In this document: one piece after another, positions 27,122 to 36,068 of the stretch | Numbering within the stretch: the stretch's first letter is position 1 | Layout: every line of letters starts with the position of its first letter | Assembly: GCA_004557455.1 (NCBI GenBank) | Contig: SFDX01000015.1 | Span: 1 to 64,000, forward strand | DNA: 64,000 nt | Source of the DNA: Akkermansia muciniphila | GTDB taxonomy: Bacteria; Verrucomicrobiota; Verrucomicrobiia; Verrucomicrobiales; Akkermansiaceae | Direction of reading: 5' to 3' | Made by a program: the position numbers and the translations under genes | The notes under the pieces: generated by a model | What the model was told of the DNA's origin: nothing | Seen by the model: only the letters and a program-made list of their open reading frames with translations | The model's database searches: none

Positions 27122-27150
27122 TTGATTTCTCTCCGTTATTCCACTACACT
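27122..27150 (+). promoter_or_regulatory. Promoter of the PEP-CTERM gene
   Basis: TTGATT (27122-27127), a 17-bp spacer, TACACT (27145-27150). The predicted start is about 27157, seven bases before the ATG at 27164, which rules out the in-frame ATG at 27116. Confidence 0.65.
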
Positions 27151-27163
27151 TAATCCCGCACGT

Positions 27164-27973
27164 ATGAAACTGCGTTCTCTCCTTCGTTCGCGTATTCTCC
27201 CCTTAGCCGCGCTCCTTGCCCTCGCCGCCCCTCCTTCCCGAGCGGCGGTGGAGATTATTACGTTCGGACCGGCGGGAAAATCTCTTTTCTCGACCTTTGC
27301 TACGGATCGCGTTACCACTCTGAGTAATGGTACGAGTGTTACTCTGTCGAGTAAGGATTCTCTGCAATGCATAACGACGTCATCTGAAGAGAGAGTTTCC
27401 ACTATTACGGCTAATGAGCCGTGGGTTAATGAATCCGCAGTAGAGGCGCTTAATAATGATTTGGGTACCCATATTACTGTTGCGGATATAGTAGGGACCG
27501 GATCGACGCCTATGCTGAGCGCTGCACATGGTAAAGGCGATGGGTTATGCTTGAATCTTGGTTCTACGCATCAAGTGGGTGACTCTATTACTCTCTACAT
27601 GTTTGTAACAGCCAGAGCTAGCGATTCAAATAAGACCATGTGGAATCTTGATGAGTTAACGGGTTTTCTTTCTCTGCTGGGTAGTGCGACATTGGAAAGG
27701 GCTGTCTATAGTGTTAATAACGGTTTTGTATCTTGTGGGCTAACGTCTAATATCGGGAGTACTTCGGCCAAGCACGCTATTTTGAAACTTTCGGGTAATA
27801 TCAAGGATGGGGGAACGGAGCTTCGCATTCCTCTTTCTATTGGTACAAGCGTGAACAACGAGGTTTATTCCATCGGTGCCATCCTATACTCCTACGACGT
27901 CCCTGAACCGTCATCATCTTTCCTCGTACTCTCCGGTTTATTACTCCTGCTACGCCGCCGGCGGCGGGGGTGA
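27164..27973 (+). CDS. PEP-CTERM surface protein (exosortase substrate)
   Basis: A 269-residue protein with a signal peptide (MKLRSLLRSRILPLAALLALAA, ending PSRA-A) and a C-terminal sorting signal: VPEPSSS, a hydrophobic stretch of about 12 residues and the basic tail RRRRRG. The Pro-Glu-Pro motif is recognised by exosortase (EpsH/XrtA type), which cuts and anchors the protein at the surface. The middle part is Ser/Thr-rich and beta-prone with no known domain. PEP-CTERM systems typically accompany exopolysaccharide loci, which agrees with the flippase and glycosyltransferase genes that follow. The composition is more AT-rich than the core. Confidence 0.85.
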   Translation: MKLRSLLRSRILPLAALLALAAPPSRAAVEIITFGPAGKSLFSTFATDRVTTLSNGTSVTLSSKDSLQCITTSSEERVSTITANEPWVNESAVEALNNDLGTHITVADIVGTGSTPMLSAAHGKGDGLCLNLGSTHQVGDSITLYMFVTARASDSNKTMWNLDELTGFLSLLGSATLERAVYSVNNGFVSCGLTSNIGSTSAKHAILKLSGNIKDGGTELRIPLSIGTSVNNEVYSIGAILYSYDVPEPSSSFLVLSGLLLLLRRRRRG

Positions 27974-27994
27974 TGCTTACTCTCTCTTTCTCAC

Positions 27995-29476
27995 ATGGGA
28001 CGCATTGCAGACGAGACCATTCGAGGCGCCAAGTGGGGGCTCATCCAGAAGTGCACCATGCAGCCGGTGCAGTTCCTCTACGGCATCGTTCTCGCTCGCC
28101 TTATTACCCCGGAGGAATTCGGTATTCTGGGGCTTACATCGATTTTCTTTGCCATCGCCGGACAGTTGCAGAACTGCGGGTTCGGATCAGCCCTGATACG
28201 CAAGCAGGATCGCACGGAGGAAGATTGCTCGACCGTTTTTTGGTATAACGTTGGAGCCAGCTTTGTCCTATCTGCCGCCCTTTTTGTAGCAGCCCCTTGG
28301 TTTGCGGACTTCTTCAATCAACCTCCTTTGGTCAATATCACCCGCGTCTCTGCCGTGATGATGTTCCTCGGGAGTACCTCTGGCGTTCATTGGGCCCTCT
28401 ATTCCGCTCGCAGAGACTTCAAAACCCCGGCCATCGTTGGTATGATCACCACCCTCGTCGGTATTCCTGTCTGCTTAACCTTGGCTTTCTGCGGCTTCAG
28501 TTACTGGTCAATGGTCATTCAAGGAGTTGTGACCGGCCTACTTTCCCTCATCATCATCTGGATTATTTCCCCCTGGAAACCCAAGTTCATCTGGTCCTCT
28601 CGTTCCTTTAAGGAGTTCTTTGGGTTTGGCTCTAAGCTCGTCCTCTCCGGCCTTAATGATATCCTCTACCTTCAGTCCCGACAACTCATTATCGGTAAAT
28701 TTTATTCTCCCGCTCAGTTGGGAAATTTTAATAAGGGAATGCAGCTGTCTGAAATGCCGAGGATTTTAACTGATGGTGTTATCGGGGGTGTTATATTTCC
28801 TATTTTGTCTACCATTCAGAATGATGAGAAGAGACTTGTCGCTGTATATAGAAAATATATCAGGCTCAATAATCTTGTGTGTCAGTTTGTTATGCTTACT
28901 ATGGTATTTAATGCTCATGCCTTGGTAACCGTTCTCTATGGAGATGCTTGGTCTGAGGCGAGTGTCTATGCTTGCATTTTGTGCATTGGTGCCGCAACAA
29001 ATTCGCTTTCGTCAATCAATGCGAATCTCTACATGGTAAAGGGAAGGACGGATATTGTTTTGAAGATAAACGTCCTTCTCCGTATCTTCGGTATTATGGC
29101 GCTAATAGGCGCGGCTTTCATCAGTGTTGTGGCGATGTGTTGGGCCGCCGCTTCTACCGCCCTAGTTTGGTTTGTTCTTTGCCTTTACTATACAACAAAA
29201 GTAAGTTCTCTGGATTATCTGAAACAGTTAAAAGATTATCTTCCCTATATCTTTTTTTCAATTATTGCAAATATTCCATCCTACATCTTTTCCAGTGTGT
29301 GTGTGCATTCTGGGTTGAAGCTTATGATGGGGGTAGGTTGTTCATTTGTAATTTACTCATTTCTGCTCTACCTACGCAGAGACGAGATGGCAAATGAGTT
29401 GATTCATGTTTCGCTGAGGAGCCGTTTTATCAGGAGAATTACATCTAAGAAATTACAATGGAAATCAAGCAAATAA
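27995..29476 (+). CDS. Oligosaccharide flippase (Wzx/PST type)
   Basis: A 493-residue protein with 12-14 predicted helices of the polysaccharide transport (MOP) family. It should flip lipid-linked glycan repeat units across the inner membrane. The N-terminus has the usual KWGLIQKCTMQPVQFLYGIVLARLITPEEFGILGL pattern (here given as a helix and loop at residues 12-46), and the first half includes DFKTPAIVGMI. The base composition changes along the gene: the first third uses GC-rich codons like the host, and the last third is strongly AT-rich, so the gene may be mosaic. It follows the PEP-CTERM gene by 21 bp and overlaps the SDR gene by 19 bp. Confidence 0.88.
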   Translation: MGRIADETIRGAKWGLIQKCTMQPVQFLYGIVLARLITPEEFGILGLTSIFFAIAGQLQNCGFGSALIRKQDRTEEDCSTVFWYNVGASFVLSAALFVAAPWFADFFNQPPLVNITRVSAVMMFLGSTSGVHWALYSARRDFKTPAIVGMITTLVGIPVCLTLAFCGFSYWSMVIQGVVTGLLSLIIIWIISPWKPKFIWSSRSFKEFFGFGSKLVLSGLNDILYLQSRQLIIGKFYSPAQLGNFNKGMQLSEMPRILTDGVIGGVIFPILSTIQNDEKRLVAVYRKYIRLNNLVCQFVMLTMVFNAHALVTVLYGDAWSEASVYACILCIGAATNSLSSINANLYMVKGRTDIVLKINVLLRIFGIMALIGAAFISVVAMCWAAASTALVWFVLCLYYTTKVSSLDYLKQLKDYLPYIFFSIIANIPSYIFSSVCVHSGLKLMMGVGCSFVIYSFLLYLRRDEMANELIHVSLRSRFIRRITSKKLQWKSSK

Positions 29477-30294
29477 TCAAGAGAGCAATCTTATATATAT
29501 TTAAGGGTGTCCCTGTACAGCAGCAGGTGGTTGTGAGACCACAGATTTCTTATCTGAGTCCCCATAACCGCATGTGCGGGAAGAAGGTCATCGTGACGGG
29601 TGGAAACCGCGGTTTGGGGTATGCAATGGCTAAGAGGATTGTTGAGGAAGGGGGTCATGTTGTGATAGCCGGAAGAAACGAGGATTCTCTTCGGAAGGCG
29701 TCGGATAAAATTGGTTGTCCCTATGTGCTTATGGATGTTCTGAGGCCTGATACATTCGATAGTTTTATGGCTTCATGCGAGGAAGTGCTACCCGGAATAA
29801 ACGGGTTGATTAACAATGCCGGTATTTCTCTGCATGAAGGAGATTTTCGACGCGTGGAGCCTCGACAGTTCAATATTCAGTTCGATACGAATCTCCGTGG
29901 TAGCTACTTTATGACACAGGCTTTTGTTCATTTACTCGAGAGTCGGAGTCGTTTGGGTGTCGTTCTATTGGTATCCTCAGAAACTGGTGAAACCGTTGAC
30001 TATCTTCCCTATGGCCTAACGAAAGCCAGTATTCATAGCTTAACGAAGGGTTTAGCAAAATACCTGATTAAAAGTGGTATCAGGGTTAATGCTATAGCTC
30101 CCGGAGTTACCGCATCAGATATGACTGGGTTTGCTTCAGACGGAAATCTCTACTGCCCCTATAATTTGACGCATAGGGCATATTTACCCGAGGAAGTGGC
30201 TGAAGTTGCTTGTTTCCTACTTTCTGATGCAGCATCAATTCTGAATGGACAAATCCTTGTCACAAACGAGGGTAAGACTATAAATCTGAGATAA
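29458..30294 (+). CDS. SDR-family oxidoreductase in the glycan locus
   Basis: A 278-residue short-chain dehydrogenase/reductase. About 35 residues precede the Rossmann fold. The cofactor motif is VTGGNRGLGYAMAKR (about 45-59), followed by NNAGIS (about 118), a catalytic Ser in LLVSSETGE and YGLTKAS with Tyr-x3-Lys (about 182-186). The motif set suggests an intact enzyme using NAD(P). The substrate is unknown; the locus suggests a sugar or polyol precursor. The gene is AT-rich and converges with the TPP enzyme after 19 bp. Confidence 0.85.
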   Translation: MEIKQIIKRAILYIFKGVPVQQQVVVRPQISYLSPHNRMCGKKVIVTGGNRGLGYAMAKRIVEEGGHVVIAGRNEDSLRKASDKIGCPYVLMDVLRPDTFDSFMASCEEVLPGINGLINNAGISLHEGDFRRVEPRQFNIQFDTNLRGSYFMTQAFVHLLESRSRLGVVLLVSSETGETVDYLPYGLTKASIHSLTKGLAKYLIKSGIRVNAIAPGVTASDMTGFASDGNLYCPYNLTHRAYLPEEVAEVACFLLSDAASILNGQILVTNEGKTINLR

Positions 30295-30313
30295 TATGTT
30301 CTGACGTAATTGC

Positions 30314-32074
30314 CTAGAGTTTGCGAATTCTGCCTCGTAGACTTTGAATGAAATGGTGAATCCTCCTCTTGATTCCACGCTGCTTTCTCTGTGGCGGATC
30401 CACGATGATCTCATGCATTCGTACAAGAGCCTCGTTTTCATTCTCCGTCGAGGTAAAAATTTCCAAGATTATAGGCTTCTCTGTGACATGAGGAGTAACA
30501 AACTCCGGCAAGACTGATTTGAACTCTTCTTTTGTTGAGGCAGTCAAATACCTATATCCTAAATCTGAGGCATAGTGTCGTATCAATTTCTTGTTTTGAG
30601 ACGGGAAATGCCCGGCGGCAGCCATGTACGGGTCAGCATCCTCTCCAAATTGATAGCAGGGGTGGTATGGACTTCTGAACTCCACTCCACGTCCATTATT
30701 CACCAAAATGATCCTTAGATTGTTGCCAATATGTCGGTTTCCCAGAGAATTTATGTCGTAGAAGAAAGCAAGGTCACCAACAACTGCATAGAAGAGCTTA
30801 TTCGGACTAACCAATGATGCTCCTATGACGGAGGATAAATTACCATCAATACCAAAGCCTCCCACGTTAGAGAATACAGATACTTCCTGAGGCAGGGGAA
30901 ACATGCTCCAACAACGAAGAGTATTAAGAATTCCCAAGTGTAACGAGCTCCCTGACGGCAGCAGAGGAGCAATCTGACTTGCGACCCAAAGATTTGAGAA
31001 AGGAATGTCAGGTATGCGGTTTATTATGTCTTTCTGCTCCTGAATAATGGAGTTGGTTTGGATTCCTGCGCCTTCTTTGGGAAGAGCGGCATAGTGAATA
31101 AAGAAGCGTTCCTCTGGCATCTGAAAGACCGCTTCAAGTCGCCCTGCGGTATCTCTTCCGTACCCATCTTCACTGACTCTCCATATCCTTCTTGCAGAGT
31201 AGAGGGAAGACATCAGTCCGTAAGCACCGGATACTTCACCGATGTGAATTAATAAATCTATATTGTCAAGAAGTCTCGGTCGATGGTGATCCTGTTCAAA
31301 TAAAAGAGTAGTATTTACGGAATGTTCCCCCCTATAATTTCCGGTGTGATCACACAAGACAACGGCACCGTACTTGGCACAGAAGGAATCTATGGCAGTC
31401 AATAATGAACATGCTATCGGGGAATGGCTACCGATGAAAATGGCTATGTTCTTTGACGTAATATCAGGTAGGGGATCATAAACTGTAAAACGCCGAATCA
31501 CACGAGCGCTGGGAAGTGTCTGAATGGAGAAATCCTTGCTGTACCTCGTCTCCAAATTCAAGTGTACCGGGCCACCCCCGTGTTGTATAGCAGCCCAAAG
31601 AAGTCGATTTACCTTTAGCTCGCAGTCTCCTTCATCCTCCGGAGTTTGCACGAATTGAATGTGCTCTGATGCCAGAACTACATCATTGCCGACTACTCTT
31701 CGGTCGATGACTTGGGGAACAAGATTCCCGATCCGTCGAATATCCTGAGTGGCGGTAATTGCGATGATCGGTAATTTTCTATAAAATGCCTCCGTTAATC
31801 CCGGGATGTAATTTCGAGATGCTGTAGCGCCGGTACATGTTAAAACGACAGCCTCGCCGGATTCTGCTGACATTCCACATGCCATATATGCGGCTGAACG
31901 TTCGTCGAGGGATGAATAGATCTCAAACCATGGATCCTGCTGCATGCTGGCAACTAGGGTTACATTCGTTGTTCCGGGGGAGGCAACCACCTTTCTTACC
32001 CCATACGCCTTGAGAAGAAACAGCACGATTTGCACGTTTCTCTCGTTCGTGTAATGCTTAATTGCTCGCTCCAT
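30314..32074 (-). CDS. MenD-like thiamine diphosphate enzyme of the glycan locus
   Basis: A 586-residue protein of the TPP-dependent decarboxylase superfamily, most like MenD in layout. The N-terminal PYR domain shows VASPGTTNVTLVASM and the catalytic Glu in SSLDERSAAYMACGMSAESG (about 50). The C-terminal TPP domain shows GDLAFFYDINSLGN, then RIILVNNGRG (about 428-460). Its place in a surface-glycan cluster beside an SDR argues against menaquinone synthesis and for making an unusual sugar or polyol; that is inference. ATG 32074 is chosen because upstream in-frame ATGs (32122, 32191) lie before the predicted promoter -10. Transcribed from element A. Confidence 0.8.
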   Translation of the reverse strand: MERAIKHYTNERNVQIVLFLLKAYGVRKVVASPGTTNVTLVASMQQDPWFEIYSSLDERSAAYMACGMSAESGEAVVLTCTGATASRNYIPGLTEAFYRKLPIIAITATQDIRRIGNLVPQVIDRRVVGNDVVLASEHIQFVQTPEDEGDCELKVNRLLWAAIQHGGGPVHLNLETRYSKDFSIQTLPSARVIRRFTVYDPLPDITSKNIAIFIGSHSPIACSLLTAIDSFCAKYGAVVLCDHTGNYRGEHSVNTTLLFEQDHHRPRLLDNIDLLIHIGEVSGAYGLMSSLYSARRIWRVSEDGYGRDTAGRLEAVFQMPEERFFIHYAALPKEGAGIQTNSIIQEQKDIINRIPDIPFSNLWVASQIAPLLPSGSSLHLGILNTLRCWSMFPLPQEVSVFSNVGGFGIDGNLSSVIGASLVSPNKLFYAVVGDLAFFYDINSLGNRHIGNNLRIILVNNGRGVEFRSPYHPCYQFGEDADPYMAAAGHFPSQNKKLIRHYASDLGYRYLTASTKEEFKSVLPEFVTPHVTEKPIILEIFTSTENENEALVRMHEIIVDPPQRKQRGIKRRIHHFIQSLRGRIRKL

Positions 32075-32110
32075 CTGGCTCTCTATGAATAATTCGGGTG
32101 AGACTTGGGT

Positions 32111-32281
32111 AGTGTACAGCATTTTGAATGCTGTAGTCAAGACTAAAACAGATTTTTCACGAAAAAAAGGGATTTTTGAGCAAATAAACACTTTAAGATG
32201 GTGTATCTCCTGAACGCAAAATCGTGTAATCTATTGAGTATCAACGATTTACATGAGGTGTGCATTCAAAATGCATATCCT
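32111..32281. repeat. Inverted-repeat promoter element A (between TPP enzyme and FrhB-like gene)
   Basis: The left palindrome TACAGCATT-TTG-AATGCTGTA spans 32115-32135; the right palindrome TGCATT-CAA-AATGCA spans 32261-32275, with its centre inverted relative to the left. Leftward promoter: TTGACT (32135-32140), an 18-bp spacer holding the palindrome, TACACT (32111-32116). On the right a -10-like TATCCT (32276-32281) lies outside the repeat but has no -35. If the segment inverted, TTGACT would stand 17 bp from TATCCT. An inner palindrome TTGA-GTA-TCAA is at 32234-32244, 17 bp from the right GCATT. Confidence 0.7.
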
Positions 32282-32292
32282 ATGTGCGGGAC

Positions 32293-33552
32293 ATGGCAGG
32301 GAAGCAGGTATTGTCGGAAGACGAATTGAGGCAGCGCGTGCCGGATTGTACGGGCTGCGCGGCGTGTCTATGTGCCTGCGGGGTGCAAGCTATCCGGATG
32401 GTCGAGTCTCCGGAGGGCTTCTACCGACCGTCGATAGATTCGGGGCGCTGTGTGGGGTGCTGCAAGTGCATGCGGACTTGCCCGGTGTTGAATGAGGTCC
32501 AACGGAAGGCAGAGCAGAAGCGTCATACTGAGTCGGGAGGGGAGCCGAAGTTCCTTTATGGGTGGTATGGGGATGCAGTTGCAAGGGAGAGCAGCAGCAG
32601 CGGGGGCATTTTCACGGCGCTTGCTCGCGGTGTATTGCAGCGTGGAGGATGCGTGTTCGGGGCTGCGATGGGGGTGGATATGCGGGTGCGGCATGCTCGT
32701 GCTACATCGGAGGAAGCGCTGGGGGCTCTGCGTGGGGCTAAATACATGCAGAGCCGCATGGATGGTATCTATCGAGAGGTGAAGGCCGCCTTGGTGGCCG
32801 GGCGCCCTGTGCTTTTCTGCGGTGTCCCATGCCAGGTGGGAGGATTGCGTGCATACTTGGGGTACAAAGCTTGGCCGCAGTTGCTGACGATAGATGTCGT
32901 GTGCCACGGAGTGCCGACACTGCATCTGATGCCGGCTTATCTTGCGGATGAGATGCATCGCGCGGGGCGCGCGGATGCCCCGACCTCTGTGAACTTTCGA
33001 GACAAGTGCAGCGGGTGGGGACATTATGGGTACAGTGTGACCCTCACATGGCCTGATGGCACACAGCGGACTGTACCGCAGGGAAAGGATGCCTATATAC
33101 GCGCCTATTTATCGGATCTTCTGTTGAGCAAAGCCTGTTATAACTGTCGGTACAGTGGGGTGAGGGGTAAACTATCGGACATAACCTTGGGGGATGCTTG
33201 GGGAATATGGGAGGCTTGCCCGGAGGTGGATTGGCGGCAGGGTGTCTCTCTGGTTGTGGTACATACCGACAAGGGCGCGTCTTCCTTGTCGGGAGCCGAG
33301 GGCGTGGAACTGCACCGTTGGAGCGAAGAAGAAGCTACGCTTCATAACCCGTCTTTGTTGCGCCCCGCATCGGAACCTCCCGGGACGGAGGTCGCGCGAC
33401 GATTATTAGGGGGAGTTGCTCTGGAAAAGATTTTGATTCGGGTAGGGAAGCTCAACCCGAACAATAACAAGAGTTTCTTTCACCCAAAAGGTGCTTTGCA
33501 TGTGCTACGGAAGATACTGTGTGCCCTATTACCGAGGTGCATCAGTAGGTGA
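32293..33552 (+). CDS. FrhB-like Fe-S protein (coenzyme F420 hydrogenase/dehydrogenase beta-subunit family)
   Basis: A 419-residue protein. The N-terminus carries two [4Fe-4S] motifs, CTGCAACLCACGVQAI (about 18-33) and CVGCCKCMRTCP (about 55-66). The FrhB core follows: SSSSGGIFTALARGVL (about 103-118), GAKYMQSRMDGIY, VLFCGVPCQVGGLRAYLG and DVVCHGVP, with SDITLGDAWG near 295. F420 is not expected in this phylum; FrhB-like proteins are common in polysaccharide loci, often beside pyruvyl transferase-like genes as here, where they probably act as flavin-dependent redox enzymes. ATG at 32293 is chosen because the in-frame codons upstream lie inside element A. It overlaps the next, convergent gene by 11 bp. 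Confidence 0.85.
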   Translation: MAGKQVLSEDELRQRVPDCTGCAACLCACGVQAIRMVESPEGFYRPSIDSGRCVGCCKCMRTCPVLNEVQRKAEQKRHTESGGEPKFLYGWYGDAVARESSSSGGIFTALARGVLQRGGCVFGAAMGVDMRVRHARATSEEALGALRGAKYMQSRMDGIYREVKAALVAGRPVLFCGVPCQVGGLRAYLGYKAWPQLLTIDVVCHGVPTLHLMPAYLADEMHRAGRADAPTSVNFRDKCSGWGHYGYSVTLTWPDGTQRTVPQGKDAYIRAYLSDLLLSKACYNCRYSGVRGKLSDITLGDAWGIWEACPEVDWRQGVSLVVVHTDKGASSLSGAEGVELHRWSEEEATLHNPSLLRPASEPPGTEVARRLLGGVALEKILIRVGKLNPNNNKSFFHPKGALHVLRKILCALLPRCISR

Positions 33553-34804
33553 TCAATTTCCATAGAAGCAAAAGCCTCCGTTTCTCTCTCCCGGATTGTG
33601 CCAGTTTATCTCGGTTAAAGATACCCTGTATGCGGTGTCTGATATATTGTGGTAGGAGTCTGCGGATTTCTTTCCAAAGGGGGGCAAGGTAGGCACGTCG
33701 CTCCGCTCGTACAGCAGAGCGATCTACCTGCACTACTGTGCTGCCCGGGGGCATAGGGGCATCCAACGCTTGTTGAAGGAAACGACGGGTTGCATCGATT
33801 TGCGCGGCCAGCACAGGCTCCGCTGCAGTGTAGTCCATGGGAGCATCCTTCAGGGCGGCGAGGCGTGACAGGGTATTCTCGGTGTTGTTGAGGAGTTCCT
33901 CTTCCGAGAAGATGGGGATCGGCATCGTAAGCATGCGGGAAAGACTGGGGATGCGATCGCCGCCTCTGCTTTCTATGTTCAGGTAGATGACAGGTTTTCT
34001 GAAAATGATGCCGAAGCACGTAGCGTGGAAGCTATCTGTTACCAACACCTTGCACTGTCGGATGATGTTTACCCAATCGGCAACCTCCTCACCGTTCAGT
34101 AAATGGACGGATGGAAGACCTGTCGAGTCCCAGCGTTCAGCCAGTTGATGGCAGATCGGAACGTAGGGAGTATGGAGAGTACAGAAGGCGGCAAATTCAT
34201 TGGGAAGGGTTTTTCTACCTTCATCCGCCAACCTCCCCCATTCTTTACTGTTGAGCAGGAACACCGGGTCCAGAACGTGCACGGCCTGCACACCGTAATA
34301 ATCTCGGCAGATATCTACTCCACTAGCCTCGCGCACTGAGATGGCCGTGAACTTCTTCAGGGCTGCTGACCTGGCCTCCACAAATTCCTTAGGAACATTA
34401 CTGTGATCAGCACTGCCGAAACTGGCTGCCACAGCGATACGTTTTTTGCCATCAGGGAGGTCAGAAAAGTCAAATATCTCCCTGTCCTGTATATGGCGAG
34501 TGTCCCAGTTGGGTTTATATGTCCAAACCTGGTCACTACCCACGATGAAGGTATCGTAATCGGCACTGATAGTCCGGAAGGTATGTCGCCCGAAACAATG
34601 GGGGGTCCATCGAAGGTGTTTTTGACAGAACCGCGAAAAGGGAGAATTGAAAGAAGTCAGATCAAGGGTATAAAGAAAACGTCTATCTATCAGGGCTGGA
34701 GTAGTACCTCGATTTTTGCAATATTCAGCGATAGCGTAGGCTGTTAGATTGGCTCCATAATTAGGACAGCCGGCGAAATTCAGAATGGCGATTTTTTTAT
34801 TCAT
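33542..34804 (-). CDS. Polysaccharide pyruvyl transferase-family protein
   Basis: A 420-residue protein of the CsaB/WcaK-like family, which moves a pyruvyl group from PEP onto a sugar, or acts as a related glycan-modifying enzyme. Seen: KIAILNFAGCPNYGANLTAYAIAEY at the start, FIVGSDQVWTYKPNW (about 97), AVAASFGSADHSNVP, the FTAISVREASGVDI region with its Arg-Glu, and VLVTDSFHATCFGIIFRKPVIYLN (about 270), the family SFH signature. It pairs with the FrhB-like gene, converging with it. It has its own near-consensus promoter, so unlike its neighbours it is not under an inverted-repeat element. Confidence 0.85.
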   Translation of the reverse strand: MNKKIAILNFAGCPNYGANLTAYAIAEYCKNRGTTPALIDRRFLYTLDLTSFNSPFSRFCQKHLRWTPHCFGRHTFRTISADYDTFIVGSDQVWTYKPNWDTRHIQDREIFDFSDLPDGKKRIAVAASFGSADHSNVPKEFVEARSAALKKFTAISVREASGVDICRDYYGVQAVHVLDPVFLLNSKEWGRLADEGRKTLPNEFAAFCTLHTPYVPICHQLAERWDSTGLPSVHLLNGEEVADWVNIIRQCKVLVTDSFHATCFGIIFRKPVIYLNIESRGGDRIPSLSRMLTMPIPIFSEEELLNNTENTLSRLAALKDAPMDYTAAEPVLAAQIDATRRFLQQALDAPMPPGSTVVQVDRSAVRAERRAYLAPLWKEIRRLLPQYIRHRIQGIFNRDKLAQSGREKRRLLLLWKLITY

Positions 34805-34851
34805 GATTCGGAATGAAATGCTGAACAAGCTTCATGCGTTACAGCCAGGGG

Positions 34852-34880
34852 ATTATCCCATATTTTGAGTGAGTTGTCAA
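34852..34880 (-). promoter_or_regulatory. Promoter of the pyruvyl transferase-like gene
   Basis: On the minus strand: TTGACA (34875-34880), a 17-bp spacer, GATAAT (34852-34857). The leader is about 40 nt. The rest of the gap to 35096 holds no feature I recognise. Confidence 0.7.
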
Positions 34881-35096
34881 TTTGTTTTTCGGACACGCCT
34901 CAGGAAGAAAAGTCTTCCGAGCTTGATTTCCAATGGGGTTGGGTGCATAATCGCAACACAAACCAAATTAGCGCATTATGGCAAACATAATCAAGAAGAG
35001 GTGCCGCTACAGCGCGGCCATGAAGGAAGAGGCCGTAAGGTGGTACCCCTTCTCGACGCCAGCGTTTTATTGCATTGGGTTCATTTATAAAAATAG

Positions 35097-36068
35097 CTAA
35101 ATAAGATCTTTGAATCCGTAACGCCTGAAGGTACCCGCTATTGCACGTACCGCTGCCGGTGCCGGTACGTATATGGACGTAGTGAGGAGATAGTGTAGAA
35201 AAGAGACAAGGAGTCCACGTCGTGCTGGGGGAGCATTCCTCTTCAAGGTTGCATTGATCCATACCCACATGGCAATTTGCCTTCGAATAAGGACTTCTCC
35301 GAACAGCTTTCTGTCTCTCACGGACCAATAGGGGGGCATATCCTTGGCAATACGCGTCCAAAAAGAAAAATGAGAGATATAAATTTCCTTAGGTAATAAA
35401 CCCATCTCGAATTTATTATTGGAACTGCCTCGGTGAACAGTGTAGTTCATAAGTGTATTGTGGACAAAGACGGTATTTTGTGAAAATATAAGGTATCTGA
35501 TAACAAAATCCTGATCTTCTCCGTTAGACATGTTCTCATTAAAGTGAAGATCGTGTGCTTTTATGAGATTCATACGATATAATTTCCCCCATGCGGCAAG
35601 ATTCTGTATATATCGTAGAGACTCGTGACGTGGCAGAGAGAGATCCCTGCGTCCGTCGGAGAGAACCAGAACATCTTCCGTTTCATCTCCTTTGCAAAAA
35701 CGAATCGCCCCTGCGGCTAAATCTGCCTCCGGCTTGCCCTGTAATGCATGTAGAAGAGATGATAGCATAAATGGTTCCATCATGTCGTCACTATCATGGA
35801 AGGCAAGAAATTCTCCCGCAGCAATTTTTATACCTACATTGCGGGCATGCGAGACTCCCTGATTATTCTGATGGATTACATGCACCCATGGCCGTGAGTT
35901 TGCATATTCATCCAGAAATAAGGAACTTCCATCGGTCGAACCATCATCCACCAGAATAAGCTCAATGTTGCAATAATCCTGAGCTTCGACGGAAGCCAGA
36001 CATTCGGGGAGATATCCAAGTCCGTTGTAAACTGGAATGACGATGGAAATGAGAGGATTGTCATTCAT
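35097..36068 (-). CDS. Family 2 glycosyltransferase (I)
   Basis: A 323-residue GT-A-fold glycosyltransferase. Motifs: PLISIVIPVYNGLGYLPECLASV (residues 4-26), LILVDDGSTDGS, NQGVSHARNVGI and the DxD-type FHDSDDM near residue 98 that binds the nucleotide sugar through a metal. The C-terminal region is AT-rich and less conserved. The ATG at 36068 gives an 8-bp overlap with the upstream glycosyltransferase and aligns with the family start; ATG 36104 would add 12 residues. It is in one operon with 36061-37110, downstream of element C. Confidence 0.88.
   Translation of the reverse strand: MNDNPLISIVIPVYNGLGYLPECLASVEAQDYCNIELILVDDGSTDGSSLFLDEYANSRPWVHVIHQNNQGVSHARNVGIKIAAGEFLAFHDSDDMMEPFMLSSLLHALQGKPEADLAAGAIRFCKGDETEDVLVLSDGRRDLSLPRHESLRYIQNLAAWGKLYRMNLIKAHDLHFNENMSNGEDQDFVIRYLIFSQNTVFVHNTLMNYTVHRGSSNNKFEMGLLPKEIYISHFSFWTRIAKDMPPYWSVRDRKLFGEVLIRRQIAMWVWINATLKRNAPPARRGLLVSFLHYLLTTSIYVPAPAAVRAIAGTFRRYGFKDLI

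Noticed and set aside
31058..31252. Short plus-strand frame inside the TPP enzyme gene
   Set aside because: Antisense to a well-supported coding region.
34900..35361. Minus-strand frame of 153 codons overlapping glycosyltransferase I
   Set aside because: The overlapping glycosyltransferase has family motifs; this frame has none.
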